From assembly GCA_036346375.1 (NCBI GenBank), contig CM070500.1, positions 84,300,437 through 84,364,436 on the forward strand: DNA of 64,000 bases, read 5' to 3'. Source of the stretch: Guadua angustifolia. Taxonomy: Eukaryota > Streptophyta > Magnoliopsida > Poales > Poaceae. Shown here piece after piece: positions 24,187-36,045 of the stretch. Numbering within the stretch: the stretch's first letter is position 1; every line of letters begins with the position of its first letter. Made by a program: the position numbers and the translations under genes. Below the pieces are notes generated by a model. The model worked only from the letters and a program-made list of their open reading frames with translations, was not told where the DNA came from and did not search any database.

Positions 24187-25049
24187 GGCATTATTCAAAC
24201 ATCTCATGTTACCTATAAACAGAGGGTTATATGCATGAAAGAATAGAACAAGAAAGAAACAAAGAATTCTCTCACTTCTACATTGTTCATACTTTTAGTA
24301 ATCCACTACAATGTTCATACTTTGAGTAATCCATTAGTTATTTTATATCATATTTAAGCCTTTAAATTATATTTTATTCAACAATTTATACCAGAAACAC
24401 TACAGACATAAAATGTATTACAAATAACACCGTGACCAACCATCAACCACAACCAGTGATGCCTAAATGGGCTACTCGATAGGCTCTACCGATTAACTAA
24501 CAAGACGACCCGTTGCTTCACCGACTAATAAGCGGATTGTACTGTTTACCACGCGTGCGTGTGAGGCAGCCCAAGCACGACCGGTTGGCCTCACGGGGCA
24601 TGCCATGCCGGTATGAGTCCAACGGGCCGAAATGGGCTGTGCCGACTTGTTAGCGCTAAAAATTCAAAAACCAAAAAAGTTAGAAAAATTAGGAAAATAT
24701 GAAAAAATATAGAAAAATGGGGAAAATTAGAATAATTAGAAAAACTTGAAGGATGTTGAATTTTTTTAAAAATATATGTAAATTAAAAAAATAAAATACG
24801 AAATAAATTCTAAAATGAGATAAATAATTGAAATTAAATAATGAGCTTTATTGATGTTTGGCTACCTTGTTAAAAGCTTTTCTAAGTAAAAACTCAACAT
24901 AAGAAAACCTTAGCAAAGAAAAAAGAGTACAACCTATAGCTCAGTGATACAGAAAAAAAATGAAGATTATAAATATTCTTCTTGATTATATAGATAAAGA
25001 TTTTCAAATGTCTCCGTCAGCTCAATATTTTCTATAGTATGTTAAGCTC

Positions 25050-26950
25050 GTTGATCAGCTTATTACCAATCTTTCACAGTGGAAAGTATCTTCACCATCT
25101 CATTTGTTAGATTTATTCTTATCTCATCGATTATTCTTTCGAATAGACCGAAAGCAGACTTCGAAGAAAAACGTGGAGACAAGAACTATTAATATATCTC
25201 GTGCTAATATGGAAATCACCAGATAAGTTATCTTGTGCTCATGCCACTACTGCAAAATGCTGAAGTTCTCTTCTTACTGTACTTGATAGTTGACAGTGTC
25301 GCTGTTGAGATAGGCAGCTAGCTCCCCACCATTTGTTGTGTCCGCATATGACGTTGTTGTAGTCGAACTCCTTGAAAAAGAGCCACCTATACCTCATATC
25401 TTTCCTCGCGTAGTTTTTTTCTTACCTATTGTGGGTGCTGGTGGAGATCGCTGTATGTGAACTCTAGCAAACTTCTGATCATACTTAATATAAAGTTGAG
25501 ATAAGTTAGCATCGATATTTAAAAAATAACTAGAATAATTAATACTTACCGCATCACTTAGAAGTGAGAGAACATTAGAAAATCATCAAACTTTAGCTAT
25601 AGGATCTAAAATAAATGCAAATGCATATAACATAGAAATTTCTTGTCAATATTTCAAAAATTTAGCTTTAATAGCATAACAACTTCATGCCAGATATTAT
25701 TATTTTCATGGCTCTTTAAGTGGGTGGTAATTTTTAAAATATGATGTATAATTAAAGGAGAGGTTGAGTAATAAACTCCAGATAAAGCAATAGTGAAATC
25801 AAAAAAGTTTTAAAAATGACACCAAATACTTAGCAATATACCAATGTTGCTCTGTGAGTAGCAATTGACCATCCCATCTACGATAGTGTGTGTTAATAAA
25901 AGCAGAAAATGTGTACTCATAGGGCATGAGAAATTTAAGTATCAAGTAAGTAGAGTTCCATCTAATAGGCATATCCAAACCAAACTTACGCAAACGCACA
26001 TTCATTGCAATACAATAAGTCTTATATGCTGCTACTCATTGATTAGAATTATTTAAGAAAGATATTGCAGTACGAAACGATTCAAGATACTGATCTAACC
26101 TATTCAAACCAGATTTAACTATAAGATTAATAATATGGCAACCACAATGCTGATGTAATAAGAAAGATTCGACATACGAATTGAAAAAGCGAAATAAGAA
26201 TGTTCATGGCATAAACATTTGCTGAAGTATTATCTAATATTATTGCAAAAATCCTTTCAGTAAGGCCAAAATCTTTCACAACTTTTACAATACAATTAGC
26301 AATATTTTCACCAGTATGTGCTACATCAATTAATTTGAACACTATAATTTTCTTCTCTAATTGCCATTTATTGTTTACATAATGAGCAACTACATTAAGG
26401 TAATCCTCTTTAGCTCTACCATTCTATATGTTAGATGTCAAAGACACAGAAAAAGTACTTGTACTAAATTGCTCTTTTAGCTTATTACGATAATTATTGT
26501 AGTATTTAATCAAATCTCTAGTTGTTGTTTGTCTAGAAACTGTAGAAAATCTAGGATTATGAGCGGTCATAATATAGTTTTCAAATTCACGTGACTCACT
26601 AAAATTTAAAGAAAGATCTTGAGAAGCGACTAAACGACAAAACTATTCACAAGCTACCTCAAGATTTTAGTTCTAGTTACGTACCACACCGTTATGGTTG
26701 TACTGCAACTGCGTCTATCTCAAAACCACCTCCATTTTCCTTTTACAACTCTCAACATACCGTTTCAAGTGGTCCGTTCCACCTATAGTGTTCACAGTTA
26801 ATTTATGCTTACAATATTTACAAATATCATACCTACTTTGAACACCGTCTGATGTCTTAAAAATCTGCTCGAAATCTTCCCAGACTCCCAATGTACCGTG
26901 TCTTGATCTTTTTGCCCCGATGCTTATTGACGTAGTAGCACTTATAGAGC
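25050..26950 (-). pseudogene. hAT transposase relic (BED zinc finger, RNase H-like core, hAT C-terminal region)
   Basis: Read N to C on the minus strand. A BED finger lies near 26890-26700 (VWEDFEQIF, then CKYCKHKL and HLKRYVESC; the usual second His is replaced by Tyr). A core piece at 26342-26127 includes FKLIDVAHTGENIA and IILDNTSAN, of the RICESLEEPER/DAYSLEEPER type. A piece at 26005-25799 includes GLDMPIRWNSTYL and LTEQHWYIAKYL. C-terminal dimerisation remnants include WHEHKITY near 25250-25220. Many stops and frameshifts separate the blocks, so no functional enzyme can be made. In the intact family this protein catalyses cut-and-paste transposition. Confidence 0.85.
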
Positions 26951-28269
26951 CTGAGGATGGTACAATTGGTGTAGCTTCTTGAGCTTCATAGGATGCAAGA
27001 AACTTCTCAGGTGAAATTCCGAAATCAGAAGTTAGGAAGGACAGAAAATCGTTGTGCTCCAGAAAGGAAACAACAAGAAATAATTACGCTATTAGTACTA
27101 AAATATGATTTAAAATACTAACAAAATGAAAAAAGTAATAATTATTAACTTGATTTCTTGACTGAAGCCGGAAGTCGAATTTCATATTTTTAGATTTTTA
27201 GCAAAAGTAATTTGAATTTTGCCAAATTACTATTAAGAGCAAAAGAATTTTCACAAGAGAATAAATAGAAAAGAATGCAAAATTGATGGTGTTGAAATGA
27301 GGGGGGCAACCTCCTATTTATAGAAAAAATTCATAATTTTTTAAAATAATTTTGAATTTTTTAAGCATTCAACAGCTATTTTTTAAATTACTAGTTCAAT
27401 GCCCGTGCGTTGCTACGAAAAATAAAATTGATAATTAAACATAAAAGTTAAGTAATAAAATAAATTTTGCTACAAGATCAAACATATATTCCAAGCTCAC
27501 CACATATCGTAATTTTGTTGGCTCATGTAGCCTTGCACATCGATCAACACAAAATGGGAACGGTCCTCAGCAACCTGAACATAATCAGTGGCCTTCATAC
27601 GCTGAGATCATTTGAGCAATTTTTAGTAGGAGACTGTTCGCGGTTTCATCCTTCGGTGTGGAGATGCAGTTCTTGGTACGGTGTAGGCTTCGGTGAAATA
27701 TGTGAACAATCCATCAACCCCGTGTTTATCCAGAAATCGTACTCTGCATAGGGATCCTGATGAAAGTTGAAGTGCAGAAATTGGTTCTCGTTCCTGTATG
27801 TTTAAGGGTGTACCTGCAGCAACAACAGAAGGCAGTTTAGCATGCTTTCAGATACAAATTACCTGTCATTCTATAACATTCCATGTAGAGATTACCATAC
27901 AGCACATGCCAGGGAAAAATCCAACAATTCAAGAAACATTATGACTTGTTCATGATTCATGAATTTCGATGACAAAAATTGTAAGTGGGCGTCTATCCGT
28001 GCTAATTTGAAGTACATGATGCTTCCATGGGCTCCATCCAATCATGACAATGAAATCAATCTACCATACACGACACGATAAACACAATCACAACCCACGC
28101 GGTGGAGCACGGATTTAACCACTAATAATGACAGATGGATGCCGCATGAAGCATGAAAAGCTCCCCAATCTAATCCAAACACACAAACTAACTTCCTCAC
28201 ATCAAAGTATCAAACTGAATATCAAGAGCGTTTCCAATCTAATCCAATCCATGCGAGCAAGGTTAAACT

Positions 28270-28600
28270 CACGACATCATGCCCATCACCAACACATGCA
28301 AAGGGAGCGAGCAAGCGAATCTTACTCTGGATCTTTGGAGAAAGCGGCGCGGACCTCGTCTCCGGTGGGCGGCGACAGAACACCACCACAGACTCGTTCT
28401 CCTCCGCCTTGCAGTAGGGCCGCCTCCTCGCCCACGCGACCTCCTCCTCGATCCTCCTCCTCCCCATCCGTGATGTGTGCGGGACTCCCAAAGAAGCGGC
28501 GGCGATGGCGAGAGGAGGGGTCGGCGACGTGTATGTGAGGCAGAGAGCCGGCAGCGTGTCTTGTGGCGGTCATTGGAGGAATAAAACTTCGACATTAGCG
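28270..28600 (-). other. GC-rich block near the Helitron 3' end, possible captured exon
   Basis: Overlapping open frames on both strands and a sharp rise in GC against the AT-rich surroundings suggest captured coding or promoter DNA. On the minus strand one frame reads GEEAALLQGGGERVCGG. I do not recognise a family, and low-complexity composition could explain the open frames. Confidence 0.3.
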
Positions 28601-28690
28601 TAAATGTCTGAATTCAAAATTAAATAGCATCGGGCACATCACAATTCAGCCATAAATTTCAGACTCTGATAACAATATGCACAAAATAAA

Positions 28691-28806
28691 GGGAAAATTT
28701 AGTTTACACCATTAGTTGTGGAACATTAGCACAAGTGAGAGGACGGAAAATCTAGTGGCAAAAGTGAGAAGTGGACTGCAACTAATGGCATAAGCTAAAT
28801 TTTCCC
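28691..28806. mobile_element. Small MULE-like MITE (116 bp) inside the Helitron
   Basis: GGGAAAATTTAGTTTACACC is mirrored at the right end (reverse complement GGGAAAATTTAGCTTATGCC), both followed by ATTAGTTG. The flanks caaaataaa and tacaataaa match at 7 of 9 positions, the duplication length typical of Mutator-like elements. Confidence 0.65.
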
Positions 28807-28926
28807 TACAATAAAGTACAACTCATTTCAACATAAGCATTCCATAAACTCCTTCAAAAGATAAATTTTATTTTAACACGTTCAAATTTGATCATAATGG
28901 ATCAATCTCAAATACTGATTAAAGGT

Positions 28927-29197
28927 CCAAAATATCAAAACATACGGTACGAATTAGTAATTCAGCCTTTTCCTGGCCTCAACATCCTGTAATGTCATCA
29001 TTATTAAATTAGGCTAGACATAAAGATTTGTAAAAAAGAAAAACATTCCACGAAATGCAAGATTCCAAAATATCAAAACATACGGTACGAATTAGTAATT
29101 CAACTTTTTCCTAGCCTCAACATCCCGTAATGTCATCATTATTAAATTAGCCTAGACATAAAGAGTAGTAAAAAAACATTCCACGAAATGCAAGATT
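28927..29197. repeat. Tandem duplication, two units of about 138 bp
   Basis: 'ccaaaatatcaaaacatacg' begins at 28927 and again at 29065. The copies stay aligned through 'cattccacgaaatgcaagat' with few differences. This is a recent duplication inside the Helitron. Confidence 0.9.
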
Positions 29198-29384
29198 AAA
29201 TTTGAACAACTAAAAATACAGAAATTTCGTAATATTATTAACACCACATGTTATGCCCTAAATTGCCAACAATAGTACATATTTAAAGTAACATGGCCTT
29301 GCAAATTCATCCAGAAAACCAATGTCCAAGAATCTTGAAAGTAATATTAATATTAGAAGAAGGATCAAATAGGACCTTGCAAGT

Positions 29385-30723
29385 ATTGATCCTATACTTG
29401 GTACCAACAGAACATACTCATCTCCAAGAGGAATGTTAGACCAATGGAAGTGAATCCTTCCCCTCCACCCCCACCTTGCCGGCTCTTCCAAAGCCACCAA
29501 CACTCGAAAGGATGGAGCTCTTCGCTAGGGACAAAGTGTGCACAAATAGAACAATTGTGCCCCCAGAACAACCACGAGGTCCAATGGAGGCATTAGTTAC
29601 AACATCGATGGAGCGCCACCATTTGATTCTACGGTACCATAGAGCATGAGACTTGGCGGAGAATACTCCAATGAGCCCAACACGGAGTGCAATTACAGCG
29701 ATGATAAGAGACGATATTCTTAGGATCCAATATGAATTTATGACTAAATATGGGTCAAACATGGATCATATGTGTTACCTATTATACCACCACCACTATG
29801 GAAAACCACTGTGGTGTCATTACCCTTTGCCATCGCCAAGTTCACAAGGCAAATTGGCATTACCATATGAAACTCCACCCAAAGACGGCTCCCATCGGAA
29901 AAACCGTCTCCTCCTTTACCACCATGTCCACCACCACCGCTTAGGTCGCTACTTAACATTCTTCCTTGTCCTATTCCGCCCGATGACTGAAATTAGAAGA
30001 AATTAAATTTAATTCCCATAATAAGTCGCAGAAGGCATGTCACTGGACATAAGAACATCTCAATATGAAAGAATGGTTTGAAACATATGTTGCTATAAGT
30101 ATAAGCAGGAATTTTAAGTGTAATGAAGTCAAACAGAAAATAAACAAAACACACAGTTCTTATTAAGCCCTACAAAGGGACTTGCAGCAACTTAATCTCA
30201 CGAGACCAAAGGTAGAAAATTTAAGCAAATTGTTCTATATGGATTTTCCAATGAAGAAACTACAAATAGCATCTGAGAATGGAAAAGCAGGGGAAAAGGG
30301 GTATCTTGACATTACAGAGTGCTATAAATTTTTCCTCATCCGGTTGGAATATATTCCTATAACATAAAATGTATTTGCAAATGAAAATAATATACCTAGA
30401 CATTTTGACAAGCTAGGTGAATGTTAAACATTAGTGTTGAGATATGTTGAAGATTCTTGAGTTTTACGATCATAGTATGTGTGCCCTTGTATCCACCATC
30501 GGGGACCCCAAGTTCGAATCCATAGGAAATATTAAGTTGTCCTTAGAAGCGCAAGCAATAAACCAACAATACATTACGGCAAATAATGAAAAACTGACAC
30601 ATTACCCAAGCCGATGGCACCGATAGTCCCAGATATGTGCACAGTGACACTTCTCGCCCTATTGAAATGAATTACAGTTCCTTGTGTGAGACCCAGGACA
30701 TCAATATCTTCAACACGACATAC
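29385..30723 (-). pseudogene. Captured fragment of a glycine-rich protein gene (AT5G11700/AT5G47020-like)
   Basis: Three exon-like pieces on the minus strand follow the order of this plant protein family. (1) 30723-30608, CRVEDIDVLGLTQGTVIHF then VTVHISGTIGAIG, between an AG acceptor and a GT donor. (2) About 29960-29760, LSGGGGHGGKGGDGFSDGSR and HSGGGII. (3) About 29700-29385, GCSGGTIVLFVHTLSLAKS, SSILSSVGGFGR and, after a frameshift, GRIHFHWSNIPLGDEY. Known members are long membrane-associated proteins of unclear function. Intervening AT-rich sequence looks like retained introns. Frameshifts and missing ends make it non-functional. The family match is from memory of its conserved motifs. 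Confidence 0.7.
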
Positions 30724-31189
30724 CTAAAGGTGAAAGTGGTCATAATTTGCATCTTACCAAACAAAGTAACACGAGAAGCACCATATGGGAAAGTTCAAAA
30801 AACGGTGTACTGAAGAGTAAATGATAATGAAGAATTGATTGCAATCTTAGGAGGATGAATTATTTCCACAGGGACAGGCCTCGTCTTCACAGTTCAATTT
30901 TGGGGCCACGATAGATGCACAATGACCCATTAACGCATAAAAACTATCCAACACTAGAAATATGGCAAAAGAACTTCTCAATGCAATAGTTGAATGAGGC
31001 AAAAGAACATTTACGAGGAGGCTGTACACTGTTGTCAAGGAATACCTCGGGAAGCTATCTTAACAGACTCGCCATCCTTGGATCCTATGAGCGAGAAGAC
31101 CTCGGGAAGCAAAGAAACTTGACTCAGAAGTAGCTTCAAAAAAAAAAGCGATCCCATGTTAGTCTACTTAGGAAAGATGAAGATCTGGC

Positions 31190-31680
31190 TTGGCTAGGGC
31201 GGGCGCTTGCCTTGGTGAGGCGGGAGCAGTGGCGTGGTTGGCATCGAGGTCCCCAACGGAGGTCATCGCACCACGCCCACCCTCGCCCGACGCCTTGGAG
31301 ATGGAGGAGGAAGCCATGGCGCGATGGAGGAGTGGGACGCTTGGGACCTCATGGCGGCGATCGGGAGCGAGGCGCTAAGGAGGCCAAGGCCATCTGAGTG
31401 GGGAGGAAGAATGATCCGGATCGGCGGGGATTGCGGCTCTCCGGATGGGAAGGGGAGAGAGCGAGGTCGATGCCGGAGTGCTATCGATCTTGCAAGGCGG
31501 CGGGGGGTGGGGGCGTGATCGGAGGGACACGGAGGCGGTCGGCGGCGTGAAGTGAAAGGAGACGCGGGGGACGCTAGGGTTGGCGGAAAGGAGACGCGGG
31601 CGGAGTCGTCCGCGCGTGGGGTTGGGGGTGGGCTGCAGGTCTGCGGTGCGCGCGGGGTAGTTTGGGGATTAAAAATTGTA
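31190..31680 (-). other. GC-rich block near the Helitron 5' end, possible captured first exon
   Basis: Minus-strand ATG at about 31316 opens MASSSISKASGEGGRG..., and a 178-codon frame overlaps it in another phase. The composition resembles a grass 5' exon or promoter. No family was recognised, and the open frames may be a by-product of high GC. Confidence 0.3.
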
Positions 31681-31827
31681 GAACGGACCACCACCAACTC
31701 AAAATTAGAAGTAGTAGAGAAACGGACTAAACGAGCCGTATTGTCCCGTGTGCTGTACCATACCAGGCCATTGTGACTGGATGCCGGCCCGTTAAGCACG
31801 GCCTAGATGGCCATCTCTAGCCGCAAC

Positions 31828-33180
31828 ATACGCTTTGCTCCCCTACCCCTCTCTCTTCCCACCACACGCGTCACTCCATAGTCCTTACTACCCTCGTTTT
31901 CCTCCCTGTCCTCCACGCCATCCGGTCGCGGTAGCTCCGTGCTTGCATCGTGATTCACCGTCGATGTCGACGCCGATACCCTCTATTCCAGACACCGTCG
32001 ACCCCGAGTGAGCCATTGCCGTTTCGGAACTAGTCGGACTCATCAAGATCTGCCCGAATCTGGTCACCGCCCCTCGACGTCGACTGGAGTAGCTCAAGCG
32101 CAGCTGTCTTTGCACACCAAGCCACCGTCTCGCCCTCCTCCATGTGTTTACCCAAGCCTAGCTAGCCTTACGAGGCACCCAACCCAACCATCGTGGAGCG
32201 CTGTACATACTCTCTTTATCTTACCCCCCTTGTTGTAGACATCTGGAGTATTTTTAGATCAACTGTGGACATATTGTTATGTGTACATTTAGTCTGCAAC
32301 AAACAAATTGGCAACTACAGGGACTGGCTTCGAATTGCGAGTAACACCGAAGGGACCAACATCTCTTCACCAACAGAAATTATTATTGTGCATTTACTTA
32401 GCGGTTAAGAGATGCAGTTCACTTCTATTGTGGGCTGGGCTTCCTAGAGTTGGTACGATTGTTTATTGCATATTCATTTCTTGTTTGGGACGCGTGAAGG
32501 AGCTGTGTTGTATTTATGCATTCGACATTATTCTGTCAGTTTTTTTTTTTAATTTGAGAAATTATTCTGTCAGTATTGCAACGGGTTGGCAAACACCTTG
32601 TCCTGCGGCTGTCGCGTCTCAAGTTCGAATCCTGTGGAAAGCTTTTGCATCGATTTTTCTGATTTAATTGAGCTATTAAATTATATTGTAAATTTTTAAA
32701 ACTTTTTTAGAATGGTTCTCAGAGTATACCTAACTTACCATAAATAATTTGGATCATGATCGAACTTGTGCGAGTTGGCAATGCTACTAATGCATTTAAA
32801 TTAGCTTTAGTGATTTAATTGAGCTACCAAATTTGTAAATTCTTAAAAAAAATTAGAAGGGTTCTAAGAGCATGCCTACACTACCGTAAAAATTTCATAT
32901 AATAATCAAACTTTGTAATTAAAAAAATCTAACAATACTACTAATGCAGTTAAAACAACTTCACCAATATAATTAAGGTACTAAAATTGTAAATTCTTAA
33001 AAATTTCTGAGAAGGATCTTGAAAGCAAGCCTAAGCTACCATAGAAAAATCGGATCAACGTAAAATTTTTGTGATTTTTAAAAAATTCTAATAATTTGGT
33101 TTCCTTTTTTAAGTATTCCCGAAAAAGAATTCCTTTTTCAGTAGAATCACTTTTTGTCCCGGCAAATTCATTCCACCGTA
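31828..33180. other. Unassigned repetitive-looking sequence
   Basis: A GC-rich part (31830-32180) is followed by AT-rich sequence. At 32660-33050 there are three loosely repeated units of 'attgagctaccaaatttgta' followed by 'gttctaagagcatgcct'. 'agttcgaatcc' at 32622 resembles a pol III B box, but no A box was found. No gene is seen. Confidence 0.4.
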
Positions 33181-33203
33181 GCAATGCGTTGGCTCATTGC
33201 GCA

Positions 33204-33660
33204 TCTAGTATAATATATATCTTAAAGCGGGGTCCGCCACATCACCGGTTTTGAAAAAAACCCTCAAAAAATAAAAATTGCGGATAGATCCTTCCACGGT
33301 AAATTAGAAATCGCGAACGGATCTTTCTACCGGTTATTTTACAAAAAGGACTCTGTACTCCGTTCATTCGACCCGGAAGATTTAAAAAATTTAAAATCGT
33401 GAACAGGTCCTTCCAAAGGTTATTTTGCAAAAAAGACCCTGTAGTTATGCAAATTCAACGTCGACACCGGTTCTTTCGGTTTGGAAGATTTTTAAAAAAA
33501 ATTAGAATCACGAGCGGATCCTTCCACTGGTTATTTTGCAAAAAAAACGTTGGTTCCTTAGACTCGGAAGATTTAAAAAAAATTGAAATCGTAAATAGAT
33601 CTTTTTGCCGGTTATTTTAAAAAAAAAAGACCCGTAGTTTCATAAATTTGATTTTCAAAA
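33204..33660 (+). mobile_element. Helitron-like fragment with about three tandem 125-bp units
   Basis: Starts A|TCTAGTATAATATATATCTT followed by AAAGCGGGG, like a Helitron 5' end. Units marked by 'gatccttccac' and 'ggttattttgcaaaaaa' recur near 33285, 33390 and 33515. They are related to 21604-21888 in opposite orientation. The 3' end was not found, so this may be truncated. A second Helitron 3' end (hairpin plus CTAG|T at 33205-33209) overlaps its start. Confidence 0.45.
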
Positions 33661-33859
33661 GACTCGTGCTAGATTTTCATCTCACATCTCGGCATCGCAC
33701 GCGGCTCCACTATCTATTTTCATCCCCTTTGGCCTCGTTCCGATCGAACCAGGAAAATCCACTTTGGTAATGATAAGGAACAGTGGCAAATGTTCCGATC
33801 GAACAACAGTGCTTGTAGTCCAAGTGAGAAGACATGCTCTGACAACACAACATCTGGCG

Positions 33860-34887
33860 TAGGATTCAAAATATTGGTGAAATTTTAAAATTTTAAGTTG
33901 AGATTTTAGATTTCAGTTAGAACGATATTCCAAATCCCAGCCAAACAAAAAAGTTTGAAAAATATCAAATTGCTACAGTTTTTTGGGCAAATTTTGACGA
34001 AACATAGATAATTTTGATTGGATTTTAAGTTTTTTTCACCGGATTTAGGTCAAAACCTCTCAAGAATATCATCTTCCACAAAAATGTTTAGACATTTTAT
34101 AAAAATAACAAAAGTACTATCATATTTTTATAAAAATATACAAGTTTGATCATGCTTAAAAAATTTATAGTACCATCTTTAGCAGTCTAGGATTATATAT
34201 AAAAATTTACAAAATAATTGAACTTCATTTGTTATGTTTGAAAAACAAAAAATAGAAAGAACATAAATGGGATTGTAAAATTGTCAAAATTTTATAAATT
34301 CGCTTGAGTGTGACCATGATCCAAAATTTTTAGAAGAGGTTAAGAATTGCCTAAAAAATCTTTTATAAAATGTTTAAAAATTATAAACTCTTTTTATTTG
34401 CTCAATCAAATCTATAGAAACAATATATGTACTCGGCGAGACTTTTAGTAGGATGTAGCATTATCAGAATTTTCAAAAATCATCAAGCTTGATTATCATC
34501 GAAAATTTTTATGAAAAAATTAGTGATGTGTTAGGACTATTAAAAAAAATTAAAATTTACACGGTTTGAATCATTTTTTATTTAGTTCAAATTTGTCTGT
34601 AAGGCTTTTATGAAGACAATATCACTTTCAGAATTTTTGAAAATTAGTCATACTTGGTCACCATTTTAAAATTTTATGAAAATATTATTGATGTGTCAAG
34701 ACCATCCACAGAAAGTTTTAAAATTTTCTTACATGATTGGAACTATTTTTCATTCGATTGAAATTTGCTGGTAAGACTTTTATTAGGATAGTAATAGTTT
34801 CAGGATTTTTAAAAATTTCTCAGGCTTGATCATTATATAAAACTTTTATGAGAATATTGGTGATGAAACAGGACCTTCCATAAAAAA
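33860..34887 (+). mobile_element. Non-autonomous hAT-like element, family copy 2 (right end missing)
   Basis: The left end TAGGATTCAAAATATTGG matches the left end of the copy at 59159 (CAGGGATTCAAAATTCGG). The interior shares phrases such as 'gatgtgtcaagaccatccac'. The similarity stops near 34887 without a recognisable terminal repeat, so the copy is truncated. Confidence 0.55.
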
Positions 34888-35194
34888 TATGGCAGACAAT
34901 ATATGTCTCCTGCCACGCTCGAAAAGAGTGAAAGCCAAATAAGATTGTGGCACCATGGTCTCGTGGACGAGGACAACAACAGGGCTCCTTCCACGCTACA
35001 TGTGCGCAGCAGGAGACGTCTCACTCGCGCACACGGGCCACCATGCTACCTCAATCCCAGCGCAGGCGCAAGCGCCACCCGCGCTGCCTTGCGTGCAAGA
35101 CCGCCAGCCAGTTACTTGCACACCTCGCCATGATCACCTAGTTGCAGCCGTGCTCCTGGTTGGTTTCCGCACTCCTTTGACGTGGCAGGGGATA
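34888..35194. other. Left flank of the LTR retrotransposon
   Basis: 'gacaatatatgtctcctgcc' and 'acgctcg' here resemble 'ggcaatatgtctcttttcta' at about 46332 beyond the LTR element. This suggests the retrotransposon inserted into an older repeat. Short GC-rich open frames are present but no gene. Confidence 0.35.
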
Positions 35195-35199
35195 TGTGT

Positions 35200-35844
35200 T
35201 GTCGGGGACTGAGTAAACTCTGACAAAGTCAACGCGCGGTCAACAGGGTCCCCAGCTCGAGGCAATGCAGCAAGGGGCCTCGACCACGACCTAGGCGACG
35301 CTGAGTCCCCACGACCTCGAGCTTAGGCAGTGGGTGATTCCGTCTCCGCACGACCTCGGCCTTGGCTTGAGGGCGTGCGCTTACTCGGCAGTTACCAAGA
35401 CCAAAGATCTCGGAGTTAATGCGGATGTGGGCGGCAGATCCGGGACGGTTGTAGCACGTCTTCAATGCGCACGAAGCCACTACCTTAGGAATCTCTCCCG
35501 TCCGTTACAGGCAGCGTCCGGGAGGATATAAGGTCTGGCAAGGCATGCGTATGAGGACACAAGATCAACATACCCTCACTAAGCCATTAGACACGCTAAG
35601 AACGCTCATGCTCGAGCTGTAATCCACCCCTTGTTCTCACAACTAGTGAATTCCTCCACCTCAGGAGAAGACTGGAGTAGGGCTGTTACCCTCACGGGGG
35701 CTCGAACCAGTATAATCCATGTCTCCTGCTCGTTGACGCTTCGCCCCGACCTACGACTGATCCATCGTTGGCGGGCGCTTTCAGTCCCTCATTCGCACTA
35801 ACCCCGTCTTCATATTTGCGGTCAGGCGATCCCGATCATCGACA
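35200..35844 (+). repeat. 5' LTR
   Basis: Begins TGTCGGGGACTGAG and ends ATCATCGACA, the TG...CA ends of LTRs with a short TGTC/GACA inverted repeat. A TATA-like GATATAAGG at about 35525 is a plausible promoter. It is matched almost throughout by 45405-46054. Confidence 0.95.
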
Positions 35845-35866
35845 ACTGGCGCCCACCGTGGGGCCC
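35845..35866 (+). other. Retrotransposon primer binding site
   Basis: ACTGGCGCCCACCGTGGGGC follows the 5' LTR directly. TGGCGCC... is the usual form of a plant retrotransposon PBS (complement of a tRNA 3' end, CCA). I do not assign the tRNA. Confidence 0.8.
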
Positions 35867-36045
35867 GAAAGCTTCACTCATCTGGAAAAAGTCCCAGACT
35901 TTCGAGGTATGGCATCTTCTGCAGCGGCACATTCTGCAAGCTGGGGTTCAAACGCGATTCCCGAGCATGGAAGCTCCACGTCCATGTTCTCCCCTTCTCC
36001 GCGCTAATTGCGCAATCGGCTCGTTCTCATGACGTCATGGCGGCG

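Larger units (their letters stand above)
27391..31720 (-). mobile_element. Helitron (4.33 kb) carrying captured gene fragments, nested in hAT
   Basis: The 5' end on the minus strand is TCTCTACTACTTCTAATT (31720 downward). The 3' end is CGTAGCAACGCACGGGC...CTAG at 27394-27391, then host T. Both ends match the 325-bp element at 52481-52805. No Rep/helicase is present. It contains exon-like pieces of a glycine-rich protein gene (29385-30723), GC-rich blocks near each end (28270-28600 and 31190-31680), a nested MITE (28691-28806) and a tandem duplication (28927-29197). The base before the 5' TC is T rather than A. Confidence 0.8.
24454..31819 (-). mobile_element. hAT transposon, split by a Helitron
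   Basis: Ends CAGTGATGCCTAAATGGGC and (reverse complement of the right end) TAGAGATGGCCATCTAGGCC form imperfect hAT-type terminal repeats. The flanks accacaac (24446-24453) and gccgcaac (31820-31827) match at 6 of 8 positions. Subtracting the nested Helitron (27391-31720) leaves about 3.0 kb, a normal hAT length. The transposase relic lies between 25050 and 26950. Confidence 0.7.

Noticed and set aside
31263..31799. 178-codon minus-strand ORF crossing the Helitron 5' end
   Set aside because: It runs through the Helitron/hAT junction, so it cannot be an ancestral gene; Pro/Ser-rich composition reflects GC content.
32600..32645. B-box-like 'agttcgaatcc' suggesting a tRNA or SINE
   Set aside because: No A box or fold at the right distance upstream. 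A similar isolated motif at 30512 was rejected for the same reason.
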